Assembly (NCBI GenBank): GCA_005223035.1
Contig: NJBK01000008.1
Location: 21,904-85,903 of the forward strand
From: Chloroflexi bacterium B3_Chlor
GTDB lineage: Bacteria; Chloroflexota; Anaerolineae; UBA7937; B3-Chlor
Direction of reading: 5' to 3'
DNA length: 64,000 nucleotides
Position 1 is the first letter of the stretch; every line of letters starts with the position of its first letter. Below, piece after piece: positions 37,096 through 47,968 of this stretch. Both the position numbers and the translations under genes were made by a program. The notes under the pieces are model-generated. The model saw only the letters and a program-made list of their open reading frames with translations, ran no database searches and was not told the DNA's origin.

Positions 37096-39714
37096 CTAGG
37101 CTCCTCTCCTCGCGTCTGTGCTCCCGTGAGCCATCATTTGCCGCACCATGGCCCTCTCCTCGTCCACAGTCTTGATCTTCCCATCCAGCCTGGCATCACG
37201 CAGGGCATTGAGTATGACGGCGTATTGAGGTCCTGGTGGTAAGCCCATCGTCTTCAGTTCATCGCCGTCTATCAGAGGCTCAACATAAGCCCATTCCTTG
37301 TGATATAGTTCCAGTCGTCGCTTGATCAACTCATCCTCTGAGGCCAGCCAGCAGATGAAGACAACGTCATCGAGATACGGCGTCAGCAGACGAACGATGT
37401 CGCTGGGACGTAGCTCGGCGTTCGCCAGTGCGGACAGCGCCGAATCCAACTCATTCGCCTCGACCAGGACGTGGGCATCATCCTTGGACAGCTTCAGACG
37501 ACGCGCCAAGGCCTGAACCTCGTCCCCAGCGGCCCGCAGGCTGACCAACGCCAGATATGTTGTCACCAATGTCGGATACCGGCTGGGGGCAGCAAGCTGG
37601 CGCTCCGCGGGCAAAGATTGCCAATAGACCAGAGCAGCGGGATAGTCCGCGAGCTGTTCTTCCAGCGAGGCATCCCAAGCCAGAATGGGCGATATCTGGC
37701 GCAACACCCCTAGCTCAGCTAGGCGTCGCAGCGGCTTCGCCGGTTCCTCCTCCTGAAAGACGACATTGAGCTCCTGGCGTATCCGCTCTCCACCCACTCT
37801 GTCGAGCCATTCCAGGGCGTCGGAAATCAGATCCTCTGTCATTTCCTCTATGCGGAATCCAAGCCGTTGCTCAAGGCGAGCCGCCCGCAGCATACGGATG
37901 GGATCCTCAATGAAGCTTAGATTGTGCAACACGCGAATCAGTCCCTCTTCCAGGTCTCTCTCCCCGCCGTAGTAGTCGAGCAGTTGCCCGAAGGAGTCCT
38001 CGTCCAGACTGATAGCCATGGTATTGATGGTGAAATCGCGCCTGTACAGATCCTGCTTGATGGAGCTGCGCTCCACTTGGGGCAACGCTGTCGAATACTC
38101 GTAGAACTCCCTCCGGGCGGTAATGAAGTCGACAAAAGGCACAACTGTGTCCTTCCCGTCGAATATCAGCTTCGCCGTGCCGAAGCGGTCGTGGCTGTGA
38201 ACACGCCCGCCGACGACGCTGGACAGACGTTTGGCCAGTGCGATAGCATCGCCTTCAACCACGAGGTCCAAATCCAGGTGTGGCTTACCCAGCAGGAGAT
38301 CGCGCACGAAACCGCCTACGAAATAGAGAGAATACCCCATCTCCTTGGCTAGCTGGCTCGCTTGCAGCACCAAATTGAAGATCTCCGAAGGAAGTGCCTC
38401 CCGTACCCGAGTCGCCATCTCGTCGGCACGCGAGGGCCGACGGGGCTTACTCCAGAGCTTGATTAGATCGGTTCGGGTCACTATGCCGACAATCTCTGGT
38501 CCTTCCACCACCGGCACCTGTCCCACATTGTGCTCCATCATCACCTCCTGCAGGTACTCCACAGGATCCGAGGGAGCAACTGCGATCCCTCCTTTGTGCA
38601 TGTAATTCTTGATGGGGGCGTCTCCCCTTTGATACTGCAGGGCTTTGTCAATCTCCCGACGCGTTAGGACTCCGAGCAGCTTGCCGTCTTCCCCGACGAC
38701 GGGGAAGCCTTCATGTCCATACCGCCGCATCATTTCCTCAGCCTCCCGGACCGAGGTGTCCGGCGCCAGGGTGTGGACCCCGTAGGACATTAGCTCCCTC
38801 ACCGTCAAGGCCGGCTGTATCAACTTCTCCAGGACCTCCAACAGCTGTTCTCGGGTTTCGCTCAGGGTTTGATCTCTGACCAGAGCCGCGGCAGCCTTTC
38901 TGTGGCCACCACCGCCAAACTGACGGGCTATCTCCGCCACATCTATGGCTTCTGAACTACTGCGACCCACCAGTTGGATGCGCACTTCCAGATCAACGAT
39001 CAGGAAAAGCCCCGCGGGCTCGTACAAGTCCCTCAGTTTATGCGCCAGAGTCGAGATCTCCTCAAGATAGCCAGTAGCCTTCGCGGTGGCGACAACGACT
39101 GTCTGGCCGGCAAACTCGTGGAACTCTGCGGCTTCTAAGAGCTTCTGGTAGAGTTGCCTTTGGTCCTCGGTGAGGGGACGATGCAGGAATTCGTTCACCA
39201 CCCCCAGGTTGGCTCCCTGCTCCAAGAGCCAAGCCGCGCAACGTGCGTCCATCGGTCTGGTACTTGGATAGCTCAGGGAACCGGTGTCCTCATATATCCC
39301 CAGTAACAGGAGAGTGGCCTCCACCGGAGATACGGACACGTGAGTCTGGCAGATTTGGTCAACCAGAAGGGCAGTTGTTGAACCCACATCCCCGCTGTGA
39401 AAGCTCATCCGGTCTTCCAGCTTCCTCTCTGGCGGGTGATGATCTACGAAACGTACATACGTATCCGCAGACAGCCCCTTCAGCGAGGGTATACTCTGTG
39501 TATCTACCAAGGTCATGAGCCTGATGCGGCCACGAGGCATATCCTCTCGGCGCACAAAGGGCAACTCATCCCAGTATAGCGCAAGAAAGTCCCGCAGGTT
39601 GCGGTTGAGCCGCTGAGGCAAGACCGGAATGGCGTTGGGGTAGAGTTTCGCTGCGCCCAGCATGGAGGCTAGGCCATCGAAATCCGTGTTCTCGTGCGAA
39701 GTCACTATCTGCAT
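37096..39714 (-). CDS. DHH phosphoesterase-CBS-CBS-tRNA nucleotidyltransferase (poly(A) polymerase/CCA-type) fusion
   Basis: VTSHENTDFDGLASM, FVDHHPPE, two CBS motifs, YFVGGFVRDLLLGKPHLDLDLVVEGDA, RRDFTINTMAI. Confidence 0.9.
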   Translation of the reverse strand: MQIVTSHENTDFDGLASMLGAAKLYPNAIPVLPQRLNRNLRDFLALYWDELPFVRREDMPRGRIRLMTLVDTQSIPSLKGLSADTYVRFVDHHPPERKLEDRMSFHSGDVGSTTALLVDQICQTHVSVSPVEATLLLLGIYEDTGSLSYPSTRPMDARCAAWLLEQGANLGVVNEFLHRPLTEDQRQLYQKLLEAAEFHEFAGQTVVVATAKATGYLEEISTLAHKLRDLYEPAGLFLIVDLEVRIQLVGRSSSEAIDVAEIARQFGGGGHRKAAAALVRDQTLSETREQLLEVLEKLIQPALTVRELMSYGVHTLAPDTSVREAEEMMRRYGHEGFPVVGEDGKLLGVLTRREIDKALQYQRGDAPIKNYMHKGGIAVAPSDPVEYLQEVMMEHNVGQVPVVEGPEIVGIVTRTDLIKLWSKPRRPSRADEMATRVREALPSEIFNLVLQASQLAKEMGYSLYFVGGFVRDLLLGKPHLDLDLVVEGDAIALAKRLSSVVGGRVHSHDRFGTAKLIFDGKDTVVPFVDFITARREFYEYSTALPQVERSSIKQDLYRRDFTINTMAISLDEDSFGQLLDYYGGERDLEEGLIRVLHNLSFIEDPIRMLRAARLEQRLGFRIEEMTEDLISDALEWLDRVGGERIRQELNVVFQEEEPAKPLRRLAELGVLRQISPILAWDASLEEQLADYPAALVYWQSLPAERQLAAPSRYPTLVTTYLALVSLRAAGDEVQALARRLKLSKDDAHVLVEANELDSALSALANAELRPSDIVRLLTPYLDDVVFICWLASEDELIKRRLELYHKEWAYVEPLIDGDELKTMGLPPGPQYAVILNALRDARLDGKIKTVDEERAMVRQMMAHGSTDARRGA

Positions 39715-39755
39715 GGCGGCCTTTCTCTTCGCAATTGTATCAGAGCGCGTCTGAT

Positions 39756-39784
39756 TTGACAATTGGGAGGGGCTGATCTATAAT
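39756..39784 (+). promoter_or_regulatory. Perfect consensus promoter TTGACA-17-TATAAT
   Basis: TTGACA 39756-39761, TATAAT 39779-39784. Confidence 0.9.
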
Positions 39785-39834
39785 CTTGCTTCAATACGGG
39801 CACCTCTTGCGCCTCGCTTCAGGGAGAGACATTA

Positions 39835-41562
39835 GTGCTTGCAAGCGTAAGATCCCAAGCTAGGTTCTACTTCCTACTCCTCTGCCTGGCGATCACGGGG
39901 GTACTACTGGCCAACACCCTCATACCTCTTGCCTTCTCCGCGAGGCGAGCCACCTCAGGATATCGCGCCGCCAAGCACATCCCCAACACCGATGTGAACC
40001 CCTTCGGAGCCAATTTCTTCCTGGATCGGGAGGTGGAGGAGTGGAAGCTGAGGAAGACGCTACAGATGGCCCGTGAGGCCGGTCTGGGCTGGGTCAAGCA
40101 ACAGTTTCCATGGGAGCAGATAGAGCCGCTTCGGAAGGGAGAGTTCTACGACGAGCGGATGAGACAAGATAGCTGGGGGAAATACGATCGCATAGTGGAC
40201 TTGTGTGAGGAATACGGGTTGCAAATCATAGCACGACTCGATAGACCCCCAGATTGGACAAGAGAGGACGACACCTACAAGGAGCGCCCGCCCGACAACT
40301 TTGACGACTACGGAGATTACGTCTACACCTTCGTAGATCGCTACCGTGGGAGAATCAGGTACATTCAGGTCTGGAACGAGCCCAACATCTTCCCCGAGTG
40401 GGGAAACAGGCCCGTAGACCCCGCGGAATATGTGGATCTCCTGCGTATCGCCTATCAGCGCGCTAAGGAGGCGGACCCCAACGTCTATGTCTTGAGCGCG
40501 CCCTTGGCCATTACGCTCGGACAAGAGCATCCGGAGCCAGGGAAGTGGATCAGCATGAATGAGATCGACTTCTTGGACGCGATGTACCGTGCCGGTGCCA
40601 AGGAGTATTTCGACATCCTCTCGGCCAACGCCTTCGGCCTCGGCAGCCCCCCTGAGGAACCAGCACAGCCACGAGTTCTGAACTTCCAGAGGGTACTCTC
40701 ACTGCGCGAGGTGATGGAGCTCTACGGCGACTTCGACAAACCTATTTGGTTCGACGAGTACGGTTGGAACGCATCGCCTGACAGTTTCCCCGAGGAACAG
40801 CTTACCTGGAAGCGGGTCAGTGAAGAGGACCAGGCTGACTTCACGGTACGAGGGATCGACCATGCGCTTTCCAACTGGCCCTGGGCTGGAGTATTCAACA
40901 TATGGTATTTCAGGCAGGTGGGCAACATCTCCCCCGATAGATCGGATTACTACTTTCGCATGGTCGATATTGACTTCACGCCTCGGTTGGTTTACTACGC
41001 TGTCAAAGGGGCAGCGCAGGAACTGCTGGCGCCTGTCGGCCCAGGCTTCTATCAGGAAGCCAATCCTGCTGTGAGCCATGAGGGAGACTGGAAAGCGGTG
41101 ATCGAGCCCGAAGCCAGCGGCCAGGCACAAGTTGTCAGCGAAGCTGCGGGATCCAGCCTGACTTTCGCTTTCGCAGGTGAGAAGGTGGATCTGATCGCCC
41201 GGTTAGGCCCTGATGGAGGACGCGTGGGGGTGACGCTGGACGGTCGTGCGGTGGATGGTCTACCCCAGAACGGACAAGGCCAGTCTTACATCGACCTGTT
41301 CAGCCCAGTCACTCGTTGGCGGCAGCGAGTACCCCTGGCATATCAAGTCGACGACGGAGAACATCTTCTGGAACTGACCGTGCTGGAACGAGGAAACCTG
41401 GCCTCGGAGGGCAATGTGATAGCGGTTGATGCCTTCGAAGTCGCATCGGGAGAACAATCTTCCTTCCCCGCAGGAGTCACTGCGTTCCTGGGACTGGCTA
41501 TGCTAGCAGTGGGAGGCTTGACATACCGAGAGTGGCGGGTCCTACGACGAAAGCATGGCTGA
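39835..41562 (+). CDS. Membrane-anchored clan GH-A glycoside hydrolase-like protein
   Basis: IQVWNEPNIFPEWG (acid/base Glu) and PIWFDEYGWNA (nucleophile Glu); C-terminal TM. Confidence 0.7.
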   Translation: MLASVRSQARFYFLLLCLAITGVLLANTLIPLAFSARRATSGYRAAKHIPNTDVNPFGANFFLDREVEEWKLRKTLQMAREAGLGWVKQQFPWEQIEPLRKGEFYDERMRQDSWGKYDRIVDLCEEYGLQIIARLDRPPDWTREDDTYKERPPDNFDDYGDYVYTFVDRYRGRIRYIQVWNEPNIFPEWGNRPVDPAEYVDLLRIAYQRAKEADPNVYVLSAPLAITLGQEHPEPGKWISMNEIDFLDAMYRAGAKEYFDILSANAFGLGSPPEEPAQPRVLNFQRVLSLREVMELYGDFDKPIWFDEYGWNASPDSFPEEQLTWKRVSEEDQADFTVRGIDHALSNWPWAGVFNIWYFRQVGNISPDRSDYYFRMVDIDFTPRLVYYAVKGAAQELLAPVGPGFYQEANPAVSHEGDWKAVIEPEASGQAQVVSEAAGSSLTFAFAGEKVDLIARLGPDGGRVGVTLDGRAVDGLPQNGQGQSYIDLFSPVTRWRQRVPLAYQVDDGEHLLELTVLERGNLASEGNVIAVDAFEVASGEQSSFPAGVTAFLGLAMLAVGGLTYREWRVLRRKHG

Positions 41563-41581
41563 GCCACACTGGCAATATCGG

Positions 41582-41610
41582 GCTTCATCCCCGGAGGATG
41601 AAGCTTTTTT
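41582..41610 (+). terminator. Rho-independent terminator
   Basis: GCTTCATCC-ccgga-GGATGAAGC followed by TTTTTT, 20 bp after the GH stop codon. Confidence 0.92.
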
Positions 41611-41754
41611 GTTGGACGCGTCATCGCGCACCATGAACTCTCAAGCGACGCACGAGCTAAGCGATCAAGGCCTCGTCCCTCGGACCACCGGTGAACCGCT
41701 CCGGATAGCCCCAGCGCTTGCACGTTTGGGGCGGATGACGGGAGTCTGACAGAC

Positions 41755-43170
41755 GTGACGAAAGGGGCCATGGCGCGTGCCCTTCTCCTGAGCATAGTGC
41801 TCGTGTTGGCGGCCGGGCTTCCGAGGCGACACGTGCAGTCCACGATCTTGGTCCGTCACGGGGATCAGTATCGAGCCGCCAAGGAGTATAGCCGGGCCAT
41901 CGATGTCTACCAGGAACTGGCTGTCCTGCGCCCGCAGTGGGCCCTACCCTACCTCCGTTTAGGTCAGATATACGTGGCTCAAGGAAAATGGGAAGAAGCC
42001 CAAGGAGAGTTCACCACTGCATGGGAGTTGGACAGGGGTGAAGCGGAGGCGCTGGTCGGACTGGGAGAGATCGCCCATCACCGCGGCGATTTGAACGCCG
42101 CCGTTGCCTGGTTGCGACTCGCTACAGCCTCGGATCCCAGAAACACTGAGGCACGCTATCAGCTTGGACAGGTCTATCTAAAGTTGTCTCGGTTCGACCT
42201 GGCACAGCAAGAATTCCAGAGTACTCTGCTATGTGATAGGCACCATCAGGGAGCACATTACTATCTCGGTCTGTTGCTAGCCGACCACGATGCCCCCTTG
42301 GCTGTAGAACACTTGCGGCTGGCCGGCGCCGGCCTGGACCCAGAACAGTCCGAGAGAGCCGAGGGGATGTTACTACTCCTCCAAGACATAGCCGGGGCCG
42401 ACGAATCGGCATACACCGCTGCACGCCTGGGACATGCCTACATAAAGTGCGAGGTGCCCAGCCTGGCGCTCACCCAACTGGAGAGGGCGATATCACTGCA
42501 GCCCAACAACCACACCGCACGCGCCTATTTGGGCTACGCCCTCTTTGCCCTGGGTGACCTTGAGAGGGCCCAAGACGTTCTGCGCGAGGTGACACATCTT
42601 GCCCCCAAGCATCCGCTGGGCCATTACTTCCTGGCCGTACTTCATCGTTCCGCAGGGTACCTCCCTACGGCGCTCTGGGAATTCAAAACATCGCTGCGGC
42701 TAGATCCCTCCAACGCCGCCGTCTACGCGGACATTGCAGATACTTATCAGCGAATGGAGCTGTACGTCATCGCTGGCGAGTGGTACCGGTCGGCGGCGCG
42801 TACAGCTCCTCACGAGGCTGGGTTCTCCCTTCTCTTGGCGCAGTTCTATGTGGACGTGCTCCCTAGGCCCGAGGAAGGGCTGGCTGCCGCGCGGCAAGCA
42901 GTCGCCGTGACGCCTGACGATCCTGTGACACAGGATCTCCTGGGTTGGGCTAACTATCTGGCAGGGGAGCCGGCCCAAGCACAGGCTCCGCTGGAACGGG
43001 CGATTGCTCTCGACCCTGACTTTGCCAGGGCTTACTACCATCTCGGCGTGGTATCCGCTCGCCTTGGCTACCAGGAAACGGCCCGCTGGGCATATGAACG
43101 AGCGATAGACCTCGACAGCGACGGCCAGTACCGGGACAGAGCCATTGCCGAGCTGGGGCCCAGCGACTAG
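41755..43170 (+). CDS. TPR-repeat protein
   Basis: Multiple 34-aa TPR units, e.g. ALPYLRLGQIYVAQGKWEEAQGEFTTAWELD. Confidence 0.85.
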   Translation: MTKGAMARALLLSIVLVLAAGLPRRHVQSTILVRHGDQYRAAKEYSRAIDVYQELAVLRPQWALPYLRLGQIYVAQGKWEEAQGEFTTAWELDRGEAEALVGLGEIAHHRGDLNAAVAWLRLATASDPRNTEARYQLGQVYLKLSRFDLAQQEFQSTLLCDRHHQGAHYYLGLLLADHDAPLAVEHLRLAGAGLDPEQSERAEGMLLLLQDIAGADESAYTAARLGHAYIKCEVPSLALTQLERAISLQPNNHTARAYLGYALFALGDLERAQDVLREVTHLAPKHPLGHYFLAVLHRSAGYLPTALWEFKTSLRLDPSNAAVYADIADTYQRMELYVIAGEWYRSAARTAPHEAGFSLLLAQFYVDVLPRPEEGLAAARQAVAVTPDDPVTQDLLGWANYLAGEPAQAQAPLERAIALDPDFARAYYHLGVVSARLGYQETARWAYERAIDLDSDGQYRDRAIAELGPSD

Positions 43171-43214
43171 GTGTGTCACACAGCTACATCTCCCAGTGTC
43201 TCCCGTATGAATTC

Positions 43215-43243
43215 TTGACTGCGTTTGAACGCTGTGCTAGAGT
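43215..43243 (+). promoter_or_regulatory. Candidate promoter TTGACT-17-TAGAGT
   Basis: Hexamers at 43215-43220 and 43238-43243, upstream of SDR gene. Confidence 0.55.
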
Positions 43244-43498
43244 CTTGCTACAGATCATCCTGCTGGTGTTGGGGATTGGGCCAGCGAGTTGGTGGAGCCT
43301 CTTAGGGTACGCCTTTGGATCCCTGTCTACCAGCTGACCGGCACAAGCTGGTCGTACTGGAATTATCGCTTTGAATCGCTCGACACAAGCGGTCGAACGA
43401 AGCCGAATGACTTAGCATGCCGAGGCGCAAGTCCTGCATCCATTCGCAACATTCAGAACTCGCTATCGCAGATGGACAACCTTGCAGCGGAAGGACGA

Positions 43499-44254
43499 AT
43501 GCGACTAGAAGGTAAAGTCGCGATCATCACGGGCGCCAAATCGGGGATTGGCTTTGCCACAGCCGTTCGTTTCGCGGCCGAAGGGGCCAAGGTCGTGGTG
43601 GCTGACATCCGAGATGCCCAGCAAGTGGCAAGAGAGATAGCCAGAGATGGGGCAGAGGTGATGTTCATCCAGGTGGATGTTAGTGACGCGCTTCAAGTCC
43701 AGAGCTTGGTCCAGGAGACCGTTGCTGCCTATGGCCGCCTTGACGTTCTGGTGAACAATGCTGGCATAGAACTGGCGAAAACCGTGCCTGACACCACCGA
43801 AGCCGAGTGGAATCGCTTGATGGATGTCAACTTGAAGGGAGTTTTCTTGTGCTCCAGGGCGGCGATCCCTGTGATGCAGTCTCAGGGCGGGGGAGTGATT
43901 GTCAACGTTGCATCGGAGTTGGGTTTGGTCGGAGGAACCGAGATCGCAGCCTACTCCGCTTCCAAGGGTGGCGTGGTCCAGTTGACCAAGTCCATGGCGA
44001 TAGACCATGCGTCTGACCAGATTCGTGTCAACTGTGTTTGTCCGGGCCCGGTGGCGACTCCGCTTCTGGAAGCCATAATTGAGAATTCCTCGGATCCCCA
44101 GAAAGAAAGACGCAATATTGTGGACAAGACGCTACTAAGGCGCGTCGGCCAGCCTGAGGAGATTGCCAACGTCATTCTGTTTCTGGCCTCCGAGGAGTCG
44201 TCGTACATGACAGGTTCCATAGTGGTCGTAGACGGCGGCTGGACTTCCATATGA
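43499..44254 (+). CDS. SDR family NAD(P)-dependent oxidoreductase
   Basis: GKVAIITGAKSGIGFATA, NNAGIE, YSASKGGV, SIVVVDGGW. Confidence 0.92.
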   Translation: MRLEGKVAIITGAKSGIGFATAVRFAAEGAKVVVADIRDAQQVAREIARDGAEVMFIQVDVSDALQVQSLVQETVAAYGRLDVLVNNAGIELAKTVPDTTEAEWNRLMDVNLKGVFLCSRAAIPVMQSQGGGVIVNVASELGLVGGTEIAAYSASKGGVVQLTKSMAIDHASDQIRVNCVCPGPVATPLLEAIIENSSDPQKERRNIVDKTLLRRVGQPEEIANVILFLASEESSYMTGSIVVVDGGWTSI

Positions 44255-44307
44255 TGAGCTCGACGGATTTGTGAAGACTGGACATCGATCAAAGGGGACT
44301 GAGGGTG

Positions 44308-44556
44308 ATGATAACTGCGGAGCAGCTGCAACAGAGGAAGAAGATTGTCTTGGAGCTATGTATCTGTCCAGGATGCCCGAGTTGGGTGGAGTGTGGCGAA
44401 GAGGGCGGGTTTTGCCACCCGACGATCGGCAAGAGCGGTTGCATCCAAGAGGAATCAGGTTGCAGTTACCCTAGCTGCCCCGTCACTGAGAAGATGAAGC
44501 TTAACCACGACTACTACTGCACGAGGGGCTCGGAGAAGGAGCAATCCGGTACGTAA
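44308..44556 (+). CDS. Small Cys-rich protein, DUF2769-like
   Basis: LCICPGCPSWVECGEEGGFCHPTIGKSGCIQEESGCSYPSCPV cysteine spacing. Confidence 0.65.
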   Translation: MITAEQLQQRKKIVLELCICPGCPSWVECGEEGGFCHPTIGKSGCIQEESGCSYPSCPVTEKMKLNHDYYCTRGSEKEQSGT

Positions 44557-44824
44557 GAGTGCGCGCAGCGAGTAATCGACTGTGAAGGCTCACAGGCCAA
44601 GTATCTCCGCATTCCTGACTAATCTAGAAGCCCCCATGCCTTGGCGGCACAAGGTCCTATTGCTTCTGCGTAACAACTGGATCAAGATCCGTACGAGGAG
44701 CTCTTGCTGCGGTCACCATGGAGAGCCAGGCTGTTGACAGGTCCCGCCCGACAGACTGGGCCAGTCTGCGGAACCTCCGAGGGGTTGAGCCTTCCACTAC
44801 ACCTACTTCACAAGCGAGGCAAGA

Positions 44825-45616
44825 ATGTCGGAAGGCGTACTCAAGGTGGCAACCTACAACTGCAACTCCATCCGAGCACGCCTGGAACTAGTGCTGGAAT
44901 GGCTTCACCGAGAGGCGGCCGATGTCCTGTGCCTGCAGGAGACAAAGGTACAGGACGCTGACTTCCCGCTGGAAGGCTTCATGGATCTGGGGTACCATGT
45001 CGTCTTCCGTGGGCAAAGAAGCCACGCTGGGGTGGCCGTGGTCAGCCGAGAGGCACCTGAAGATGTCGCATTCGGGCTGGATGACGGCGACGAGCCAGAC
45101 GAGGCGCGTCTGATCCGCGCCACGGTGCGGAACATTGCCATAGTGAACACGTACGTCCCGCAGGGGCGCTCTCCCGACTCCCCTCACTTCCAGTACAAAC
45201 TGAACTGGCTGGCTCGGCTACGGGCGTTCTTCGACCGCCATTACACGTCTCAAGGGTCGCTAGTGTGGGTGGGTGACTTCAACGTAGCCCCGCAGCCCAT
45301 AGACGTGTACGAGCCGAAAAGGCTGGAGAAACACGCAGACTTCCATCCCGAGGCCCGCAAGGCCCTGGACGAGGTGCGCGAGTGGGGATTCGTGGATGTA
45401 TATCGGCTCCTCCACTCAGACGAACCCGGGCACTACACTTTTTGGGACTACAGGGTGCCCAAGGCACTGGAGCGGGGCATGGGCTGGCGAGTGGATCACA
45501 TCTGGGCCACCGAACCACTCGCCATGAGATGCACGAGCGCCTGGATTGACGTCGAGGCGCGCCGGGATGAACGGCCATCGGACCACACCTTCCTGGTGGC
45601 CGAGTTCACTCTTTGA
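44825..45616 (+). CDS. xth: Exodeoxyribonuclease III
   Basis: [58 protein letters not shown]. Confidence 0.9.
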   Translation: MSEGVLKVATYNCNSIRARLELVLEWLHREAADVLCLQETKVQDADFPLEGFMDLGYHVVFRGQRSHAGVAVVSREAPEDVAFGLDDGDEPDEARLIRATVRNIAIVNTYVPQGRSPDSPHFQYKLNWLARLRAFFDRHYTSQGSLVWVGDFNVAPQPIDVYEPKRLEKHADFHPEARKALDEVREWGFVDVYRLLHSDEPGHYTFWDYRVPKALERGMGWRVDHIWATEPLAMRCTSAWIDVEARRDERPSDHTFLVAEFTL

Positions 45617-45830
45617 ATTCGAGGTCGTCCGCTTCCGCTGCCAGCCAGAGCCAGGCGCGGATCAGGAGGGGGCGGTGGAGGTGGTGGAGTATCAGATGAG
45701 CCGCGCTAGTTCGCAAGCAGTCAAACATGTGTAAGTAGGCAGGAGTTCCAACGACACCACAGCTTGTGCTGGAGACACCGCAAGTCCTGCGGCAGGTTCG
45801 AAGCAGGTTCAGGCGGCTCGCTAAGCAACT

Positions 45831-46202
45831 CTAATCGGGAGACTTGGCTTCTTCAGTCAGCGACTCCAAAAGGTAGTGGACGGGATCGACTCCACGAATG
45901 ACCGACATAGCCTTTCGATTGTCAATGATGGGAATGATAACGTACTCGCCATCCTCATCGATGAAATACTCACCTGTGCAATCGTCTGCTTTCCATATCG
46001 CACCACTCCGACGGCTTCCGACGGTGATACGGCCGAGAAGAGTAGGACTTGTCGCGGGCCCCCCATACACCTCCAACTGATCGCTTGATCGCTCCACCAG
46101 GAATTCCGTGTCGTGGTGATCGATGTAGTATAAAGAGCGCAAGGGATCTCCAGAGTTGATCTTGAAGCTCTCGCGCGTTGACCCTTCTAGTGACGCCGTC
46201 AT
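45831..46202 (-). CDS. Hypothetical protein
   Basis: 123-aa ORF, soluble composition; no family recognised. Confidence 0.5.
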   Translation of the reverse strand: MTASLEGSTRESFKINSGDPLRSLYYIDHHDTEFLVERSSDQLEVYGGPATSPTLLGRITVGSRRSGAIWKADDCTGEYFIDEDGEYVIIPIIDNRKAMSVIRGVDPVHYLLESLTEEAKSPD

Positions 46203-46218
46203 CCTTTCCTCCTTTGCG

Positions 46219-47091
46219 TTAGGGTATGGGCGGCAGCAATCGGCCCTGCTCGTATTCTATCCTTCCCGCAATATCGCTGGCCATGCCTCTCAAAGCAACT
46301 TTCAAGGTCTCGTATGTGTCCGAGCCTTTTCGATAGTTGGGAGCCACCGTGGCATGCGCTCTTCTCCCGTAGCCTATTGTCCATATTCTGAGGGGATCCA
46401 TTGGACAAGATACCCCCAAGACGCGCCCGCCGGCTTTCATCAAGAGGGACATGCATGGAACATCACTGGGTCCATCCCCCAGATAGAGCATATTCTCGAA
46501 CGGTACGCGTCGGCGTTCCTCCTTCATCGGCGCATTGACCGCGTAGGGCCTGTTCCGATGGCTCTCTCCCGTAAAGCCCTTCTGGATGTTGAATAGGAAA
46601 CGGGTCTTCTCGGTGAAAGAAACGACGCGCCGTGGAAAAGCGATTCGCCCGTTGTCGTCGTAGCTGAAATTGCAGCCCCACATCCAGCTGACCGCCTCTC
46701 CAAGTGGACTCGCCTGAATCAAATCCTTGATGCCGCCGCTAATCACATAGTATTCCACTGTAATGTGGTGCTCTTGGTATCTCAGGTCTCCTTCTATCTC
46801 TTCGCGTAGGGCAGAGAAGACCTCAGGTACACCAGGATACAGCTGCAGTTGCGGTCCTATTTCCCTCATCTTCGCTTCAGTGAGAGTCTCAAGCGGTCCT
46901 TCCTCCACCAAGGCTAGCATCTCGCACAAATAGGCAAGAGTCGGGTCCCAGCCAGCATCGACCAAGGGGGCGACTCTTTGCTGCCAGAATTGATCCACGT
47001 CAACGCCAAACTTCTCCAGCAGTTGCCCCGTGGTATCTGGAGCCAGTGTGTCATCACAGTCAGCAATAACCGCTATGATCGTGCCATCCAT
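46219..47091 (-). CDS. HAD-family phosphatase-like protein
   Basis: AVIADCDDTLAPDTTG, VISGGIKDLI, MLYLGDGPSDVPCMSLL. Confidence 0.8.
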   Translation of the reverse strand: MDGTIIAVIADCDDTLAPDTTGQLLEKFGVDVDQFWQQRVAPLVDAGWDPTLAYLCEMLALVEEGPLETLTEAKMREIGPQLQLYPGVPEVFSALREEIEGDLRYQEHHITVEYYVISGGIKDLIQASPLGEAVSWMWGCNFSYDDNGRIAFPRRVVSFTEKTRFLFNIQKGFTGESHRNRPYAVNAPMKEERRRVPFENMLYLGDGPSDVPCMSLLMKAGGRVLGVSCPMDPLRIWTIGYGRRAHATVAPNYRKGSDTYETLKVALRGMASDIAGRIEYEQGRLLPPIP

Positions 47092-47968
47092 TTGCGAAGA
47101 CGCCTTGCTCGCTCAACCCTGATACTCTATTATAGCATCTTTGTCAAGTGAATACACAAGTCGTCCAGCCATAGCACCGCTGCACATTCATTATATCATG
47201 GTTTCGTAGAAAAGACACTAGTACTTTGGGGCTAAACCGATGTTCTAGCACACGACAATCAGCGGGATCAAACCAGACACAACACCCGCTCTAGTTCCAT
47301 GTCCTTCGTTCTGGCTTAGCCGAATAGGAGATAGTCCGGCCTTTTCCCATACCCGCTGCCTCGAGCTGCAAGCGTCTCACAAAAGGCCGCCGACTGCATC
47401 CACTCAGCCGACGCCAACGTTTTCGATCGTTCGACCCCCCTTTCAACCCACATTCCGTCTACTGATCACTGTGCGCAACTCCGCTTGCATCAAGACTTGG
47501 GGCTACGACGGGGGCGGTACCGTCCAATATTATACCCCCCTGCCTATTGCCATATCCCCCCTACCCTGCCCTGATACAATACAGCGTCCGGTCATGGTAC
47601 TCCAGTGCTGTGCTGTCGTCGTCTTGTCTCCGTGCTCTTTCGTGGCCGCTCTCTGTCGTGATATTGTCCCATTGTCATCCTGCACTGCGTCGCGCCACCC
47701 CACCCCACACAACCCAACACACACGCGCCAGAGAACCACATGGCCGGCCACACCCACCTAGCAAGACGCACCTGCAGCAGAACCCCATCGACCACAGCAG
47801 CACCACAGCGACCAGCCCACCACACGCACCCCTCGGCCCGCACCGGTTGGCCTTCTTCCGTGAGGTGCTTCCCCTGGTCACCCCCGACAATATGCCCTGG
47901 AAGGCCTCCGACTGGGACAACCCGGTGATGTGGAAGCCGAGGATGGATCCACCAATACCTTAGAGCCC

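Noticed and set aside
41555-41749. 64-aa ORF after the GH gene
   Set aside because: Runs through a clear rho-independent terminator.
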